The position numbers and the translations under genes are program-made. From the NCBI GenBank assembly GCA_022448525.1, contig JAKVCX010000001.1, positions 422,734 through 486,733 on the forward strand: 64,000 bases of DNA, in the 5' to 3' direction. Positions 19,352-28,925 of the stretch are shown piece by piece. Below the pieces are notes generated by a model, which was given only the letters and a program-made list of their open reading frames with translations, did no database searches and was not told the origin of the DNA. Position 1 is the stretch's first letter; each line of letters begins with the position of its first letter. The DNA is from Tenacibaculum sp. GTDB lineage: Bacteria; Bacteroidota; Bacteroidia; Flavobacteriales; Flavobacteriaceae.

Positions 19352-19861
19352 ATGAAGAAATATATTCAAATACTTATGAGCTTTTTGACCATATCAGGAT
19401 GTGGAATTAAAGAGACGGAAAAGAAAACAAGTGATAATATAGAAAGGAATAATACTAAATCTGAGCAACTAACTAAGTCTGAAAAAGATGAAAAATGGAT
19501 AGATAAACACGGAAATACTTTTATCAAAAAAGGAAAATACGTTTCTATAATTCCAGCTAAGTATAAGAAAGCTGAAAAATCCTTTAAAGTGTTTATTTTC
19601 AATGAGACTCCAAATAAAATTCAAGTTTCAGAAAGACTAAAAATACATCCAAATGAATTTATAATTTTTAATATGATGGACTCAGATACGCTTGACCTAA
19701 ACAATGGCGTAAAATTTATGTTTGGTAAAACCTTTGGCCTTGAAGTAGAGGACAAAAAATCTCAAGTTAGTGGACTCGGTGGAGAATATTTAAAAAAGTA
19801 TAGTGTTCCTGATGAAGCTGAATGGGCATTTGTTATTGTACCTGAAGGAGAAGGAGATTAA
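19352..19861 (+). CDS. cassette 21: predicted lipoprotein
   Basis: MSFLTISGCGIKE lipobox. Confidence 0.72.
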   Translation: MKKYIQILMSFLTISGCGIKETEKKTSDNIERNNTKSEQLTKSEKDEKWIDKHGNTFIKKGKYVSIIPAKYKKAEKSFKVFIFNETPNKIQVSERLKIHPNEFIIFNMMDSDTLDLNNGVKFMFGKTFGLEVEDKKSQVSGLGGEYLKKYSVPDEAEWAFVIVPEGEGD

Positions 19862-19873
19862 AAAAATAAGAAC

Positions 19874-20013
19874 TGTAACCAACAAGGCGTATAATTAATT
19901 GCGGCTGAATTTCCTCAACGGAAATTCAATCTTATTAATTATCTTTCCGCAACATCGGAAAATGACTCGCGTCCTTTTCTCGCAAAAAATCATACACAAA
20001 TACGTTGTAGCAC
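19874..20013 (+). repeat. attC-like site 21 (class A)
   Basis: TGTAACCAAC...GTTGTAGCAC. Confidence 0.92.
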
Positions 20014-20015
20014 AT

Positions 20016-20714
20016 ATGAAGAAACCTATGAACAAAACTTTAACCTTACTACTTTTAACATTAATTATAACTGCTTGTAAAAAAGACATTGGAGTAACTG
20101 AAAAAGAAGTTAATTCAATCCAACAAGTACTCAATTTTTACGGCGGAGAATGTTTAAGACATAAGGGATTTGAATCCAAAAGCGGAGAGACAAAAACTTA
20201 CTTTGAACTCGAAATGAGTAAAAGCTCGTTACTTGAAAATAATTCTGAAAGGTTAATTCCACACTCTGGAAATATTGCCTATTTATTTTATTCAAGTTTA
20301 GACGATGAAAAGTCAAACTATAATCAAGTTAGAGTTAAAATAAATCTTGAAAACGGAACGAGTTCTGAATTTTCATATTCGGACAAAGAAATAGAGGAAA
20401 TTGAAAATCTTATGCCGAAAATTGACAACATTTCGGACTTAATAAAAAAGAAAGACTTTGAATCTATGACAAAAACTTTCGATAAATCTATTGAACTGGA
20501 AACAAGCCAAATTGCCGAATTATTTAACAATATTGATAATCAATACGGAGTTATAAAACAATCTCAATTTCAAGGTTTTCAATTCAAAGACACTAATAAT
20601 TTTGGCCAAGTTATAAAGGCCAATATTGTGCAAATAAGAGAAAAAGTTGCTTTAACAATGGTTTTGATTTTTAAAAGAAATAATCGAAATTTAATAGCAA
20701 TAGAATTTGAATAA
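20016..20714 (+). CDS. cassette 22: predicted lipoprotein
   Basis: LLLTLIITACKKD lipobox. Confidence 0.72.
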   Translation: MKKPMNKTLTLLLLTLIITACKKDIGVTEKEVNSIQQVLNFYGGECLRHKGFESKSGETKTYFELEMSKSSLLENNSERLIPHSGNIAYLFYSSLDDEKSNYNQVRVKINLENGTSSEFSYSDKEIEEIENLMPKIDNISDLIKKKDFESMTKTFDKSIELETSQIAELFNNIDNQYGVIKQSQFQGFQFKDTNNFGQVIKANIVQIREKVALTMVLIFKRNNRNLIAIEFE

Positions 20715-20719
20715 AATAC

Positions 20720-20858
20720 GTGCTACAACAATGTATAACCACAATTACGGCGGATTCGACTACGTCCTAATCCACTCGGAATTGCGAGCGTTAGTGCTTA
20801 ATGGAAAAACAGTAATTTAAAACCCGTAACTGACGGTTATACGAGACCGTTGTGCAAC
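20720..20858 (+). repeat. attC-like site 22 (class B)
   Basis: GTGCTACAACaatgtataaccacaattacggcgg...GTTGTGCAAC. Confidence 0.9.
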
Positions 20859-20873
20859 ATAGAACCAAGCCTC

Positions 20874-21278
20874 ATGAAAATAATAAAAACCCTCATTTTA
20901 TCGTTAATTGGAGCATTTCTTTTATTCCTGACTTATATTTTGATTTCAAATGCTTACGTCCTTCCGTGGAAAAAAAAAGAAGCAATTCAAGCAACACTTG
21001 ATATAGGGGGACTGAATGAATTACCAAGCGGAATTAAAAACTTACAAATTGACAAAAGAGGAAGCTTTTTTACACGACAATTCATAATTGAATTTGAATT
21101 TGAGGATTCCAAGATAATAGATAATTGGATTAAACATAGTAAAAGACTGAAAAATAATATTCCGAAAATAAAGGGCGATATAAAGACGTATGAAATTTAT
21201 CCTGGAGAAAATGATGCTTACGGTGGAAAAGTGGAAATTCAAGATAAAAAAATACGGATTGATATGAGTTGGAGTTAG
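20874..21278 (+). CDS. cassette 23: membrane-anchored hypothetical protein
   Basis: N-terminal TM helix MKIIKTLILSLIGAFLLFLTYILI. Confidence 0.68.
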   Translation: MKIIKTLILSLIGAFLLFLTYILISNAYVLPWKKKEAIQATLDIGGLNELPSGIKNLQIDKRGSFFTRQFIIEFEFEDSKIIDNWIKHSKRLKNNIPKIKGDIKTYEIYPGENDAYGGKVEIQDKKIRIDMSWS

Positions 21279-21286
21279 TAAAAAAC

Positions 21287-21426
21287 GTTGCACAACAAGG
21301 TGTATAACTAATTGCGGCTGAATTTCCTCATCGGAAATTCAATCTTATTAATTATCTTTCCGCAACATCGGAAAACGACTCGCGTCCTTTTCCCGCAAAA
21401 AATCATACACAAATACGTTAGCAAAA
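21287..21426 (+). repeat. attC-like site 23 (class A)
   Basis: GTTGCACAAC...GTTAGCAAAA. Confidence 0.92.
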
Positions 21427-21523
21427 ATTATCATCAGGTTGATAATTTTGTTGATAATTAAAAATATTACACTAATCCTTTCTATGTAATTTTAATATTT
21501 TTGATAGCCAAAAAATTACTTAT

Positions 21524-22405
21524 ATGACTGACTATATTAAAGTTGGAAAGGAAAAGATAAACACACTAACCCCCGATTCTGTTGTAAATTTACACCAACT
21601 GTTATCTGAAAATGCTCATTTACTAGAAGAAATGGACCCTGTTGAACCTAAAGGAATAAAAAGTGTGTCCATGTTGGAAAGTGCTATCAGTAGACAAAAA
21701 ACAGGTTTTGGAGATATTTATAAATATGATAATGCCTTTTCTAATTGTGCAACTTTAGTTTACGGTATAATTAAAAATCATTCTTTTCATAATGGGAATA
21801 AAAGAACTGGCTTATTAGCACTAATTAAGCATTTATACATTAACGGTTACGTTTTAAACCCAAGTTTAAGTTCAGATGAACTTTATGATTTCCTTGTCGC
21901 TATAGCCGACTCAAAACTTAAAGAGTTTAGCCTCAAGAAAAAGAGAAAATATACATTCATCCGTTCAAAAACAGAAAAAAGAGAAAACCCTGAATGGGAT
22001 ACTGACACTAATGTAAAATATATGGCTTTATGGATTAAGCGCAATGCAAAACCAAAGAGAAAAACCTTCAAAGGAGAAATCAAAATATCAGATTTAAAAA
22101 AATGTCTTAATGATAAAGACATTATGTTAGTTCAAAATGGTAGTAAGCTTGAGATATTTATTGAAAAGGAAAATAAATTTCTTGGACTTTTCCCTATAGG
22201 AACTAAAAAATCAAATATAAAAAGATACTCTTTGGGTAATAATAGATCTTCAATTAACAAACAGATATTGGATAAAATAAGAAAAGATTTTAATCTAACT
22301 AAATCAGATGGAATCGACGAAACTTTCTTTTATAATGAAGACTCTTTATTAGATTTTGAAATTAAAACTTACAAAAAATTAATATATAGATTATCGAAAA
22401 CTTAA
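21524..22405 (+). CDS. cassette 24: Fic/Doc-family protein with C-terminal extension
   Basis: Fic motif HSFHNGNKRTGLLAL. Confidence 0.85.
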   Translation: MTDYIKVGKEKINTLTPDSVVNLHQLLSENAHLLEEMDPVEPKGIKSVSMLESAISRQKTGFGDIYKYDNAFSNCATLVYGIIKNHSFHNGNKRTGLLALIKHLYINGYVLNPSLSSDELYDFLVAIADSKLKEFSLKKKRKYTFIRSKTEKRENPEWDTDTNVKYMALWIKRNAKPKRKTFKGEIKISDLKKCLNDKDIMLVQNGSKLEIFIEKENKFLGLFPIGTKKSNIKRYSLGNNRSSINKQILDKIRKDFNLTKSDGIDETFFYNEDSLLDFEIKTYKKLIYRLSKT

Positions 22406-22406
22406 C

Positions 22407-22546
22407 TTTTGCTAACACTGTGTATAGTTAATTGCGGCTGAATTTCCTCATCGAAAATTCAATCTTATTAATTATCTTTCCGAAACAACGGAAAAGAACT
22501 CGCGTCCTTTTCCCGCAAAAAATCATACACAAATACGTTGTACAAC
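22407..22546 (+). repeat. attC-like site 24 (class A)
   Basis: TTTTGCTAAC...GTTGTACAAC. Confidence 0.92.
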
Positions 22547-22560
22547 ATTTACCTAAACAA

Positions 22561-23277
22561 ATGAGTAATCGAAATGAAGCAATTTTTCCTATTATAACTT
22601 TTGACCCTGAAAAGAATATATGGAAATGTTTAGGAACTGGATTTTTCATAAATCCAGTTGGTGCTTTTGCTACTGCCAAGCACTTATTCTTTAAAGATGG
22701 AAAACAAACTGAACAGACTCTCTATGGAGTTCAAAATATAGAGAATAAAGAATATCATTTACGCCCAGTAACTCAATTAGTTCCAAATAAAAATGCGGAT
22801 GTAATGATTGGCACTTTAGGGAAAAGACGATTGCCTGACAAAACAGATGTTAATGCTAACATTTCTGCATATTTTGCATTAGATTTTGAAAAACTAGATA
22901 ATGGAGAAAAGATTTCCACATTTGCTTATCCTAATAGTGAAAAAACGGATTTAGAAACTGGAGAAACTGAATTTTTGTTTAAAGGCATTAACTCCTTTGG
23001 AACGATAGTAGATTTTTGCGAAAACGGTTCCTTTAAAGTAAAAAATAGATGCTATCAAACGAATATGGATATTCAAGGAGGTGCAAGTGGCGGTCCAGTA
23101 TTCAAAAACGGTTACGTTATAGGCATTAACTCAAGTTCTTTTGACCTAATTCAAGGAGAAGAACCAATATCTTATATTACACCTATTGATTTTATATCTG
23201 AATTAAGTGTAAAGGAAAACGGAAAATTAATTTCTGTAAAAGAGTTGATAGAAAAAGAATACATAAAAGTAAAATAA
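22561..23277 (+). CDS. cassette 25: trypsin-like serine protease (no signal peptide)
   Basis: GTGFFINPVGAFATAKH (His), NADVMIGTL (Asp), GGASGGPVFKNGYVIGINS (Ser). Confidence 0.78.
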   Translation: MSNRNEAIFPIITFDPEKNIWKCLGTGFFINPVGAFATAKHLFFKDGKQTEQTLYGVQNIENKEYHLRPVTQLVPNKNADVMIGTLGKRRLPDKTDVNANISAYFALDFEKLDNGEKISTFAYPNSEKTDLETGETEFLFKGINSFGTIVDFCENGSFKVKNRCYQTNMDIQGGASGGPVFKNGYVIGINSSSFDLIQGEEPISYITPIDFISELSVKENGKLISVKELIEKEYIKVK

Positions 23278-23278
23278 C

Positions 23279-23480
23279 GTTGTACAACACGGTGTATAAA
23301 ACATAGTAATAAGTGTTAAACCGAAAGGTTAATGTATATTTAGAAAGTCCGCCAAATTTTTAATTTGGCTTTAAAAAAATGATAAATTAAAAATAAAATA
23401 TAAAAATTCGGCTCTGTGTTAACCCGAAAAGTTAGTGTCTTTTTGTACGCTACATTTCATACACAAGTCCGTTGTAAAAC
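23279..23480 (+). repeat. attC-like site 25 (class C)
   Basis: GTTGTACAACacggtgtataaaacatag...cacaagtccGTTGTAAAAC. Confidence 0.88.
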
Positions 23481-23505
23481 ATACAAAAAACTACTATAGA
23501 AAGGA

Positions 23506-24030
23506 ATGAGTAAAAATTTATTGGAATTATCAAGACATTGTAAAATATGTCAAAATTTAGATTTTGACATAAGCTATGGAACAAGGTGTGGATTGACTAA
23601 TGAGCAACCAGACTTTGAAAGTCGTTGTGGAGAAATAGACTTTGGAAACAAAGCTCAGAACTACATTACTGAGATATCTGTGGAAAAAGAATTGGTAAAC
23701 AGGGCCAGATTTGATTATATAGGTACTTTTATTATGTTCCTGATTATTAGTCTAGCTTTTATTGTTGGTGGAGCAATCTTAACAAATAAAATATTTGGAT
23801 TTGGAATCTTTCATACAGCTACTCTAGTCCTAATGGGAATTGGATTATTAGCATTGCCTAAAGCTTTTGGAGCATTAAAAACTTACAGAGCCAAAAAAGA
23901 AGTGGCAGATCAGAAAATTAAAATTCTTAATGACACTCTAAACAAATACGGAAAGAAATATGAGATTGATTTAGAAATCAATGAAATTCATGGTATTAAT
24001 GAAATTAAATCTAACGTAAGAATATACTAA
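23506..24030 (+). CDS. cassette 26: membrane protein with N-terminal Cys-rich segment
   Basis: CKICQNLDFDISYGTRCGL...CG then two TM helices. Confidence 0.7.
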   Translation: MSKNLLELSRHCKICQNLDFDISYGTRCGLTNEQPDFESRCGEIDFGNKAQNYITEISVEKELVNRARFDYIGTFIMFLIISLAFIVGGAILTNKIFGFGIFHTATLVLMGIGLLALPKAFGALKTYRAKKEVADQKIKILNDTLNKYGKKYEIDLEINEIHGINEIKSNVRIY

Positions 24031-24032
24031 AC

Positions 24033-24172
24033 GTTTTACAACAAAGCGTATAATTAATTGCGGCTGAATTTCCTCGCCGGAAATTCAATCTTATTAATTA
24101 TCTTTCCGCAACAACGGAAAACGACTCGCGTCCTTTTCCCGCAAAAAATCATACACAAATACGTTGGCAACA
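24033..24172 (+). repeat. attC-like site 26 (class A)
   Basis: GTTTTACAAC...GTTGGCAACA. Confidence 0.92.
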
Positions 24173-24196
24173 ATACCCAAACTGAAAGCAAAACGA

Positions 24197-24682
24197 ATGG
24201 AAAAGAAATTAAAACAAAGTATTCTGACTTCTTATCTCGTTGGAACACCAATTGGAATTTTGACTGTAGCGGCTACGATTTGGATTCCTTTTTCATTAAC
24301 TGGAGAAGGACTTTTGTCAATTGTTATTCTTGGAGCTTATAGAATTTCAACAATCGGACTTTTAGTAGCGTTTCTGATTGCTCTTTGGGTTGGTGGAAAA
24401 TTAGCCTATCAGAATATTAAAAGGGGGAAATCATTACTTCTGACTTCCTTTAAATACTCAACTATTGTGAATTTAATAATCTGGGCTACTTTTTGTTTGA
24501 TTACAGTATTGACTGTTACTGAAGAAAAACTTTTAATGATGATTCCACCGATAATCGCCTTTCTTGTTTGTACAGTTCTGACAACATTTTCAATCGGACT
24601 TTTAATTTCTTATATGATTAAACGAAGAAATAATAAACCGACTGAATTAAAAAATACTGTTGCCAACAAGGTGTATAATTAA
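24197..24682 (+). CDS. cassette 27: multi-pass membrane protein
   Basis: Four hydrophobic segments; stop lies in attC. Confidence 0.7.
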   Translation: MEKKLKQSILTSYLVGTPIGILTVAATIWIPFSLTGEGLLSIVILGAYRISTIGLLVAFLIALWVGGKLAYQNIKRGKSLLLTSFKYSTIVNLIIWATFCLITVLTVTEEKLLMMIPPIIAFLVCTVLTTFSIGLLISYMIKRRNNKPTELKNTVANKVYN

Positions 24683-24796
24683 TTGCGGCTGAATTTCCTC
24701 AGCGGAAATTCAATCTTATTAATTATCTTTCTGCAACAACAGAAAACGACTCGCGTCCTTTCCCGCAAAAAATCATACACAAATACGTTGGCAGTA
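24658..24796 (+). repeat. attC-like site 27 (class A, compensatory stem change)
   Basis: TGTTGCCAAC...GTTGGCAGTA; TTTCTG/CAGAAA instead of TTTCCG/CGGAAA. Confidence 0.92.
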
Positions 24797-24944
24797 ATCT
24801 AAATTAAATCCCGAGTGAATAGATATTCTATAACTTAATATATTTCACACTAAAATAAATTCTAATTTAACGATTGAAAAAAACTTTTATCCAAAACTTA
24901 TATTTCCATTTGTACAAATAGTTTTCATAACTTTCTTTGTTTCA

Positions 24945-25391
24945 ATGCTTTTGTTTTTTGGCGAAAATTTGATTGAAAAAGTTAATTCAAAATTTGATTT
25001 TGGACTATTAATAGGTGCTTTATTATACATGTCTTTTATCTTTTTGATAATTTTTCATTTGACTTATTTTTTTACCTTTTACTTTAAGTCTCTTTCTATT
25101 AAGGATAAAAATCTCTCAATATTTGAATTAAATAAGTTTAAAGTGACTAAACTAAAACCAAATGAGATTAAAGGATATTCGAAATCTGAGGTTTATTTTG
25201 GAAAGTATATGTGGAAATCAAAATCAATTATAATTTACTCAAAAAACGGAATAAAATATGAATTTGTAAGTGTGTTTATTACTAAATTAAATGAATTAGA
25301 AAATGAAATGAAAAGAAATAGAATCAAATATTTAGGGTTTGAAGACTATCAAACAGGTTGGTTTTATAGAAAATATAAATTTGAAAAGTAA
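24945..25391 (+). CDS. cassette 28: membrane protein (start uncertain, frame open upstream)
   Basis: Two TM helices then a soluble domain. Confidence 0.6.
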   Translation: MLLFFGENLIEKVNSKFDFGLLIGALLYMSFIFLIIFHLTYFFTFYFKSLSIKDKNLSIFELNKFKVTKLKPNEIKGYSKSEVYFGKYMWKSKSIIIYSKNGIKYEFVSVFITKLNELENEMKRNRIKYLGFEDYQTGWFYRKYKFEK

Positions 25392-25395
25392 AAAC

Positions 25396-25533
25396 TACTG
25401 CCAACAAGGTATATAATTAATTGCGGCTGAATCTCCTCACCGGAAATTCAATCTTATTAATTATCTTTCGGCGACATCGGAAAAGAACTCGCGTCCTTTT
25501 CCCGCAAAAAATCATACACAAACACTTAGCTGC
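25396..25533 (+). repeat. attC-like site 28 (class A, altered crossover base)
   Basis: TACTGCCAAC...acacaaacaCTTAGCTGC. Confidence 0.88.
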
Positions 25534-25543
25534 AAGTTGAAAA

Positions 25544-26047
25544 ATGAAAAAAGTACTAATAACAATATTGACATTTATAAGTAGTGCAGGATTTGCTCAG
25601 AATATAGATTTTCAATTAATAAGTTTTAATGGGTTAAAATTTTATTCTCCTAAAAGTGAAATTGTAGAAAAACTCGGACAACCAGAAAAGATTTTTGAAC
25701 CTAAATATGAGTGTGGATTTTTATCCGCAGAATCTCAAAGCACTAAATACTTCACTCTTGATTTTAAAAATATTAAATTCACGGGTAACCATAAAGAATC
25801 TTACTTAATAGAATTCATTAATTTCAATAATGACAATTCTATAATTTTAAAGTACGGAAAATTCAATTTGAACAGTGAGACTAGATTATCGGAATTGATT
25901 GAGATTTTTGGGAAAGAATTTAAAGAAACCTTTAAAAATAACAATAGCGGAAAGATTTTATTACTCAACAATGACAGAGATGATGGAGTGATAATTGTAT
26001 TAAAAAAAGGAAAATTAGCTCGACTTGAATATTGGTCGCCATGTTAA
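25544..26047 (+). CDS. cassette 29: secreted hypothetical protein
   Basis: Signal peptide MKKVLITILTFISSAGFAQ. Confidence 0.72.
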   Translation: MKKVLITILTFISSAGFAQNIDFQLISFNGLKFYSPKSEIVEKLGQPEKIFEPKYECGFLSAESQSTKYFTLDFKNIKFTGNHKESYLIEFINFNNDNSIILKYGKFNLNSETRLSELIEIFGKEFKETFKNNNSGKILLLNNDRDDGVIIVLKKGKLARLEYWSPC

Positions 26048-26057
26048 TGAAATACCA

Positions 26058-26196
26058 GCAGCTAACAAGGCGTATAATTAATTGCGGCTGAATTTCCTCA
26101 ACGGAAATTCAATCTTATTAATTATCTTTCCGCAACATCGGAAAAGAACTCGCGTCCTTTTCCCGCAAAAAATCATACACAAATACGTTGTAAATA
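26058..26196 (+). repeat. attC-like site 29 (class A)
   Basis: GCAGCTAAC...GTTGTAAATA. Confidence 0.92.
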
Positions 26197-26199
26197 ATT

Positions 26200-26814
26200 T
26201 TGAGAAATACTTTAACATTCGGCTTTATTTTTTTGTTTTTTATTTCTTGTAAATATCAAAAAATAGAGAAAAAACCAGTAATTGAATTATATTTAACGAA
26301 AACAAGGATTAAAAGTTCTCAAGGTGTAGCTATTGATGATTCTATTATTGATAGCCTTGGATATACTGATTCGAAAAATCGTTTTAATTTTAATATAATC
26401 AGATTAGATACAACAAGTAATCAATTAATATTTGCCGGAGAATTTAAAGCTACCAAAAGAGATTTAAAAGACAAGCCTTTTTTGGAAGCTCACAGAATCA
26501 TTAGATTTAATCATAAAAATGGTCACTTAGTAGTTGACAGTATAGGAGCTAAAAGAATTTCTGAACTTTCTAACTCCAATAATATCGGACATCAATTTGT
26601 CTTGACATTAGATAATGAGCCGAAGTTATTCGGTTATTTTTACAGCTACCCTTTCAGCTTTTACTGCCATACATACAACTATGATTTTTCAAGAGAAATA
26701 CAAAAAAAAGAGTTTGAACTTACTCATGGGATACACGGACGAAAAGTTAATCTTGAGAAAGAAAATTATGAATTATTTTCAATATTGAATAAAACAAAAA
26801 TAAGAAGAGAATAA
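26200..26814 (+). CDS. cassette 30: predicted lipoprotein
   Basis: GFIFLFFISCKYQK lipobox. Confidence 0.72.
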   Translation: MRNTLTFGFIFLFFISCKYQKIEKKPVIELYLTKTRIKSSQGVAIDDSIIDSLGYTDSKNRFNFNIIRLDTTSNQLIFAGEFKATKRDLKDKPFLEAHRIIRFNHKNGHLVVDSIGAKRISELSNSNNIGHQFVLTLDNEPKLFGYFYSYPFSFYCHTYNYDFSREIQKKEFELTHGIHGRKVNLEKENYELFSILNKTKIRRE

Positions 26815-26818
26815 AAAC

Positions 26819-26956
26819 TATTTACAACACCGCGTATAATTAATTGCGGCTGAATTTCCTCAACGGAAATTCAATCTTATTAATTATCTTTCCGCAACAT
26901 TGGAAAAGAACTCGCGTCCTTTCCCGCAAAAAATCATACATAAATACGTTGTAAGC
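26819..26956 (+). repeat. attC-like site 30 (class A)
   Basis: TATTTACAAC...GTTGTAAGC. Confidence 0.92.
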
Positions 26957-26959
26957 AAT

Positions 26960-27412
26960 TTGAAAAAGAAACTCATAAATATTACCATAATCGGAATCAT
27001 TAATGTTCTGACTTTAATTTCCTGTAAATCCAATATAACCTTTTACCAAGGAATGAAAGTTATAACTAAAGCATGTGAATTGAATAATCGGATTAATGAT
27101 ACAATAGTAATTAGCGGTATTTATTCAAATTGTATGGAATACTCTTCTTTCAATTTAATTGATCAGGATAATTGTTATGAAGAATTTGATATGGAATTGA
27201 ATCTAAATCATATTGAGTTTTCATCAGAATTAGACAAGAGGTTTAATGAAATGCAAGGCTGCGGAGTTAGTATGAAAATGATTTTAAAGGGAATTTTACG
27301 AAAAGAAAAAAATGTTGAATATGGACATTTAGGATCGAATAATTCGGAATTAAAAGTTTTGGAATTTGTAGATTATGGAAAAGTAAAACACCAGAAACTA
27401 AAGTTGGAGTAA
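26960..27412 (+). CDS. cassette 31: predicted lipoprotein
   Basis: GIINVLTLISCKSN lipobox; TTG start after R'. Confidence 0.68.
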   Translation: MKKKLINITIIGIINVLTLISCKSNITFYQGMKVITKACELNNRINDTIVISGIYSNCMEYSSFNLIDQDNCYEEFDMELNLNHIEFSSELDKRFNEMQGCGVSMKMILKGILRKEKNVEYGHLGSNNSELKVLEFVDYGKVKHQKLKLE

Positions 27413-27414
27413 AA

Positions 27415-27552
27415 GCTTACAACAAAGCGTATAATTAATTGCGACTGAATTTTCTCACCAGAAATTCAATCTTATTAATTATCTTTCCGAAACATCGGAA
27501 AACGACTCGCGTCCTTTTCCCGCAAAAAATCATACACAAATACGTTGTATGT
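27415..27552 (+). repeat. attC-like site 31 (class A)
   Basis: GCTTACAAC...GTTGTATGT. Confidence 0.91.
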
Positions 27553-27559
27553 AATTTCT

Positions 27560-28048
27560 ATGAAAACACTATTTGAAAATTATATAACAAAAATTGACTC
27601 AAATAGAATATTGAGAGACATATTTATTAACGCTATTATCTCAGGTGTAATATTTAGTTTATTAATATCTATCTTGACCTGGACAAAACCAAATATTAAT
27701 CGAGTATTGATTTTTATATTAATCTTCGCGTTATCAAAATTATTCCAATCTCTAAAACATAATTATAAAAACCACTTGGAGAGAATTTCTCTTGACTATG
27801 AGAATGGAAAAATTATTATAAATCACATAAGACCTTCAATAAAAAAGACTGAGACCGTTATGAATTTTAAAGAATTAAGAGTCTCTAAAATCAAATACAT
27901 ACCTGTTCCTTGGTTTTCGCTTGAGAACTATTTTTGGATATCCGATAATTATTCGAAAATTAAAATCTCTACTGCCGGATATGAGAATAAAGAAATTAAT
28001 ATAAATGAGATTCACTCTGAATTAAACAACATACAACAAGGTGTATAA
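27560..28048 (+). CDS. cassette 32: membrane protein
   Basis: Two TM helices; ORF runs into attC for its stop. Confidence 0.7.
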   Translation: MKTLFENYITKIDSNRILRDIFINAIISGVIFSLLISILTWTKPNINRVLIFILIFALSKLFQSLKHNYKNHLERISLDYENGKIIINHIRPSIKKTETVMNFKELRVSKIKYIPVPWFSLENYFWISDNYSKIKISTAGYENKEININEIHSELNNIQQGV

Positions 28049-28167
28049 TTAATTGCGGCTGAATTTCCTCAGCGGAAATTCAATCTTATTAATTATCTTT
28101 CCGCAACAACGGAAAAGAACTCGCGTCCTTTTCCCGCAAAAAATCATACACAAATACGTTGTGCATA
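28029..28167 (+). repeat. attC-like site 32 (class A)
   Basis: ACATACAAC...GTTGTGCATA. Confidence 0.92.
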
Positions 28168-28183
28168 ATTCAGCTCTTCTGAA

Positions 28184-28360
28184 ATGAAAAAAAATAAATT
28201 GCTAGCAATATTGCTTATTTCAATTGGACTTTGGATACTTTTTTATAGAAGAAGTGGATTTTACGGATGGGGAGGTTATGTAGATAATTCCATAGTAAAT
28301 ATAATATCTAGCTCCATTTTAATTAGTGTTGGATTTTTAATATTAAAAAGAGTAAAATAA
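28184..28360 (+). CDS. cassette 33a: 58-aa membrane protein
   Basis: MKKNKLLAILLISIGLWILFYRRSGFYGWGG...; below track length cutoff, read directly. Confidence 0.6.
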   Translation: MKKNKLLAILLISIGLWILFYRRSGFYGWGGYVDNSIVNIISSSILISVGFLILKRVK

Positions 28361-28366
28361 TTTAAA

Positions 28367-28753
28367 ATGCCATTTGACTTAGACGAAAAATATATAATAG
28401 AGACAGAATTAGATTTAAACGTGAAATTTCCAACTCATTTTAAAAACAGGATGATGGATCAAAATGGAGGTGAAATAGAATCGGAGGATTTTTTCTTCCA
28501 AATCCACCCATTTTTTGACAAATCAAACAAGAAAAGAATAAGTCGAACTTGTAATCATATTGGACTTGAAACAAAAAACGCTAGACAATGGAGCGATTTC
28601 CCTAAAAACGGAATTGTGATTGGCGATGGAGGCTCAGGAGATTTACTCTTTTTACAACACAATGGAGATGGACTATTGACTGATGAAATTTATCTATGGG
28701 ATCACGGAGAAATTGAAAAAATAGCAGAAACGATTAATGAATTTAACGAATAA
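28367..28753 (+). CDS. cassette 33b: SMI1/KNR4 (SUKH)-like protein
   Basis: IETELDLNVKFPTHFKNRMMDQNGGEI...GIVIGDGGSGDLLFLQ...DEIYLWDHGEIEKIAETINEF. Confidence 0.6.
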   Translation: MPFDLDEKYIIETELDLNVKFPTHFKNRMMDQNGGEIESEDFFFQIHPFFDKSNKKRISRTCNHIGLETKNARQWSDFPKNGIVIGDGGSGDLLFLQHNGDGLLTDEIYLWDHGEIEKIAETINEFNE

Positions 28754-28758
28754 TAAAC

Positions 28759-28900
28759 TATGCACAACAACGCGTATAATTAATTGCGGCTGAATTTCCT
28801 CACCGGAAATTCAATCTTATTAATTATCTTTCCGCAACAACGGAAAATGACTCGTGTCCTTTTCCCGCAAAAAACATCATACACAAATACGTTGTGCAAC
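28759..28900 (+). repeat. attC-like site 33 (class A)
   Basis: TATGCACAAC...GTTGTGCAAC. Confidence 0.92.
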
Positions 28901-28925
28901 ATTATGAAAAAGAAAGTGCAGAAAT

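Noticed and set aside
19895-20134. Minus-strand ORFs sharing TTYLCMIFCGKRTRVIFRCCGKIINKIEFPVRKFSRN (15506, 19895, 22428, 24054 and others)
   Set aside because: Antisense reading of the same attC repeat, not a protein family
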